NCBI GenBank assembly: GCA_046297695.1
Contig: JBKBHF010000015.1
Coordinates: forward strand, 1-64,000
Direction of reading: 5' to 3'
Source: Permianibacter sp046297695
GTDB taxonomy: Bacteria; Pseudomonadota; Gammaproteobacteria; Enterobacterales; Permianibacteraceae
Length of the DNA: 64,000 bases
Shown piece by piece: positions 63,678-64,000 of the stretch; position 1 is the first letter of the stretch; each line of letters begins with the position of its first letter. A program made the translations under genes and the position numbers. Under the pieces are notes generated by a model. The model was not told where the DNA came from. It worked only from the letters and a program-made list of their open reading frames with translations, and did not search any database.

Positions 63678-64000
63678 TTAATTTTGGCGAATCGCTACAT
63701 CAAACTTGCAAATATCAGAAACTCTAATATTTAGAGAAACATAACCACTAATTGCCGAGTCAATAACATCTCCAATGTAAACCTCCACATCACTTCCATC
63801 CTGTTTCCATCCAACATCTATTACGCTCATCAATACCACTTCGTCCCTTCGCATTTTTTTTATAAATCCATTAAGCTCTGACTTCAACTTTATGGCTGCG
63901 GCATAATATTCGTCTGTGTAGAAATAGTCACCGTCGTATTCATGATTATTGCTGCGCGGAACCCACACAAGATAAAGGCGCTCACTTGTGCGCCCTGATG
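63678..64000 (-). CDS. Unknown small protein upstream of the RTX gene, 5' partial
   Basis: The frame is open from the window edge to a stop at 63678 (107 visible codons; an internal GTG lies at 63968). It reads RLYLVWVPRSNNHEYDGDYF, then EYYAAAIKLKSELNGFIKKM and a beta-rich end (VEVYIGDVIDSAISGYVSLN). I do not recognise it. It lies 27 bp upstream of the RTX ATG on the same strand and shares its AT-richer composition. Its position would suit an accessory or immunity gene, but no sequence evidence shows that. Confidence 0.55.
   Translation of the reverse strand, partial: SGRTSERLYLVWVPRSNNHEYDGDYFYTDEYYAAAIKLKSELNGFIKKMRRDEVVLMSVIDVGWKQDGSDVEVYIGDVIDSAISGYVSLNIRVSDICKFDVAIRQN

Overview
The window is about 64 kb of a G+C-rich (roughly 60% by eye) gammaproteobacterial chromosome. 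The gene set fits an aerobic or microaerobic heterotroph with flagella: CsrA, RecA-RecX, AlaS, aspartokinase, a PhoPQ-like pair, a System I cytochrome c maturation (ccm) operon, NnrS, a HvfABC/bufferin-type peptide cluster, MlaA, flagellar FliK and an FlhB C-terminal homologue. I cannot name the genus safely. Most genes are ordinary core genes; the unusual material is at the two ends and in a few intergenic regions.

Layout. 1-900: the end of an IS3-like element (cut by the window edge) followed by an orphan polymorphic-toxin tip resembling the Tse6/Ntox46 NADase domain, and its Tsi6-like immunity gene. 1037-8737: central carbon genes on the minus strand (monomeric isocitrate dehydrogenase, an N-terminally truncated prpD remnant, prpC, prpB, class I fumarase). 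9189-18810: pabB, a reverse-transsulfuration pair (CBS-like and cystathionine lyase-like) around a LysE-type exporter, a fused alpha/beta keto-acid dehydrogenase E1, cardiolipin synthase and pdxB. 18922-26399: nnrS under a near-perfect NsrR operator, a small secreted DUF3718 protein, a tandem repeat abutting tRNA-Glu, a PepSY/response regulator/PhoQ-like kinase operon, a glycine-zipper protein, a YbaK-HDOD protein, and tRNA-Arg and tRNA-Ser. 26483-32373: csrA, lysC, alaS, recX, recA. 32558-32567 is a 10-N assembly gap in an aberrantly GC-rich patch flanked by 27-bp direct repeats.

32756-39019 is a compact signalling island: a single-domain receiver, a receiver-TPR protein, a soluble histidine kinase, a membrane-anchored helical protein, a STAS antagonist, a receiver-PP2C phosphatase (HsbR/HsbA-like partner switch) and a PilZ protein. 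39313-42169 holds mlaA and bufC-bufB-bufA, whose precursor carries ten [E/D]GKCG motifs. 42362-50152 is a complete mogA-ccmABCDEFGHI operon whose genes mostly overlap by 4 bp. 50286-54070 holds fliK, an FlhB C-terminal homologue, a DUF47 phosphate-regulatory protein and a Pit phosphate transporter.

54134-64000 is the most striking part: a type I secretion HlyD adaptor and a 2706-residue RTX protein whose N-terminus (about residues 17-222) resembles T4-type (GH24) lysozyme. Behind it come many RTX calcium-binding repeats. A small unknown gene lies just upstream and runs off the window. I read this as a candidate secreted, calcium-folded muramidase. The 5' end of the RTX gene and the small gene are AT-richer than the rest, which suggests a transferred module.
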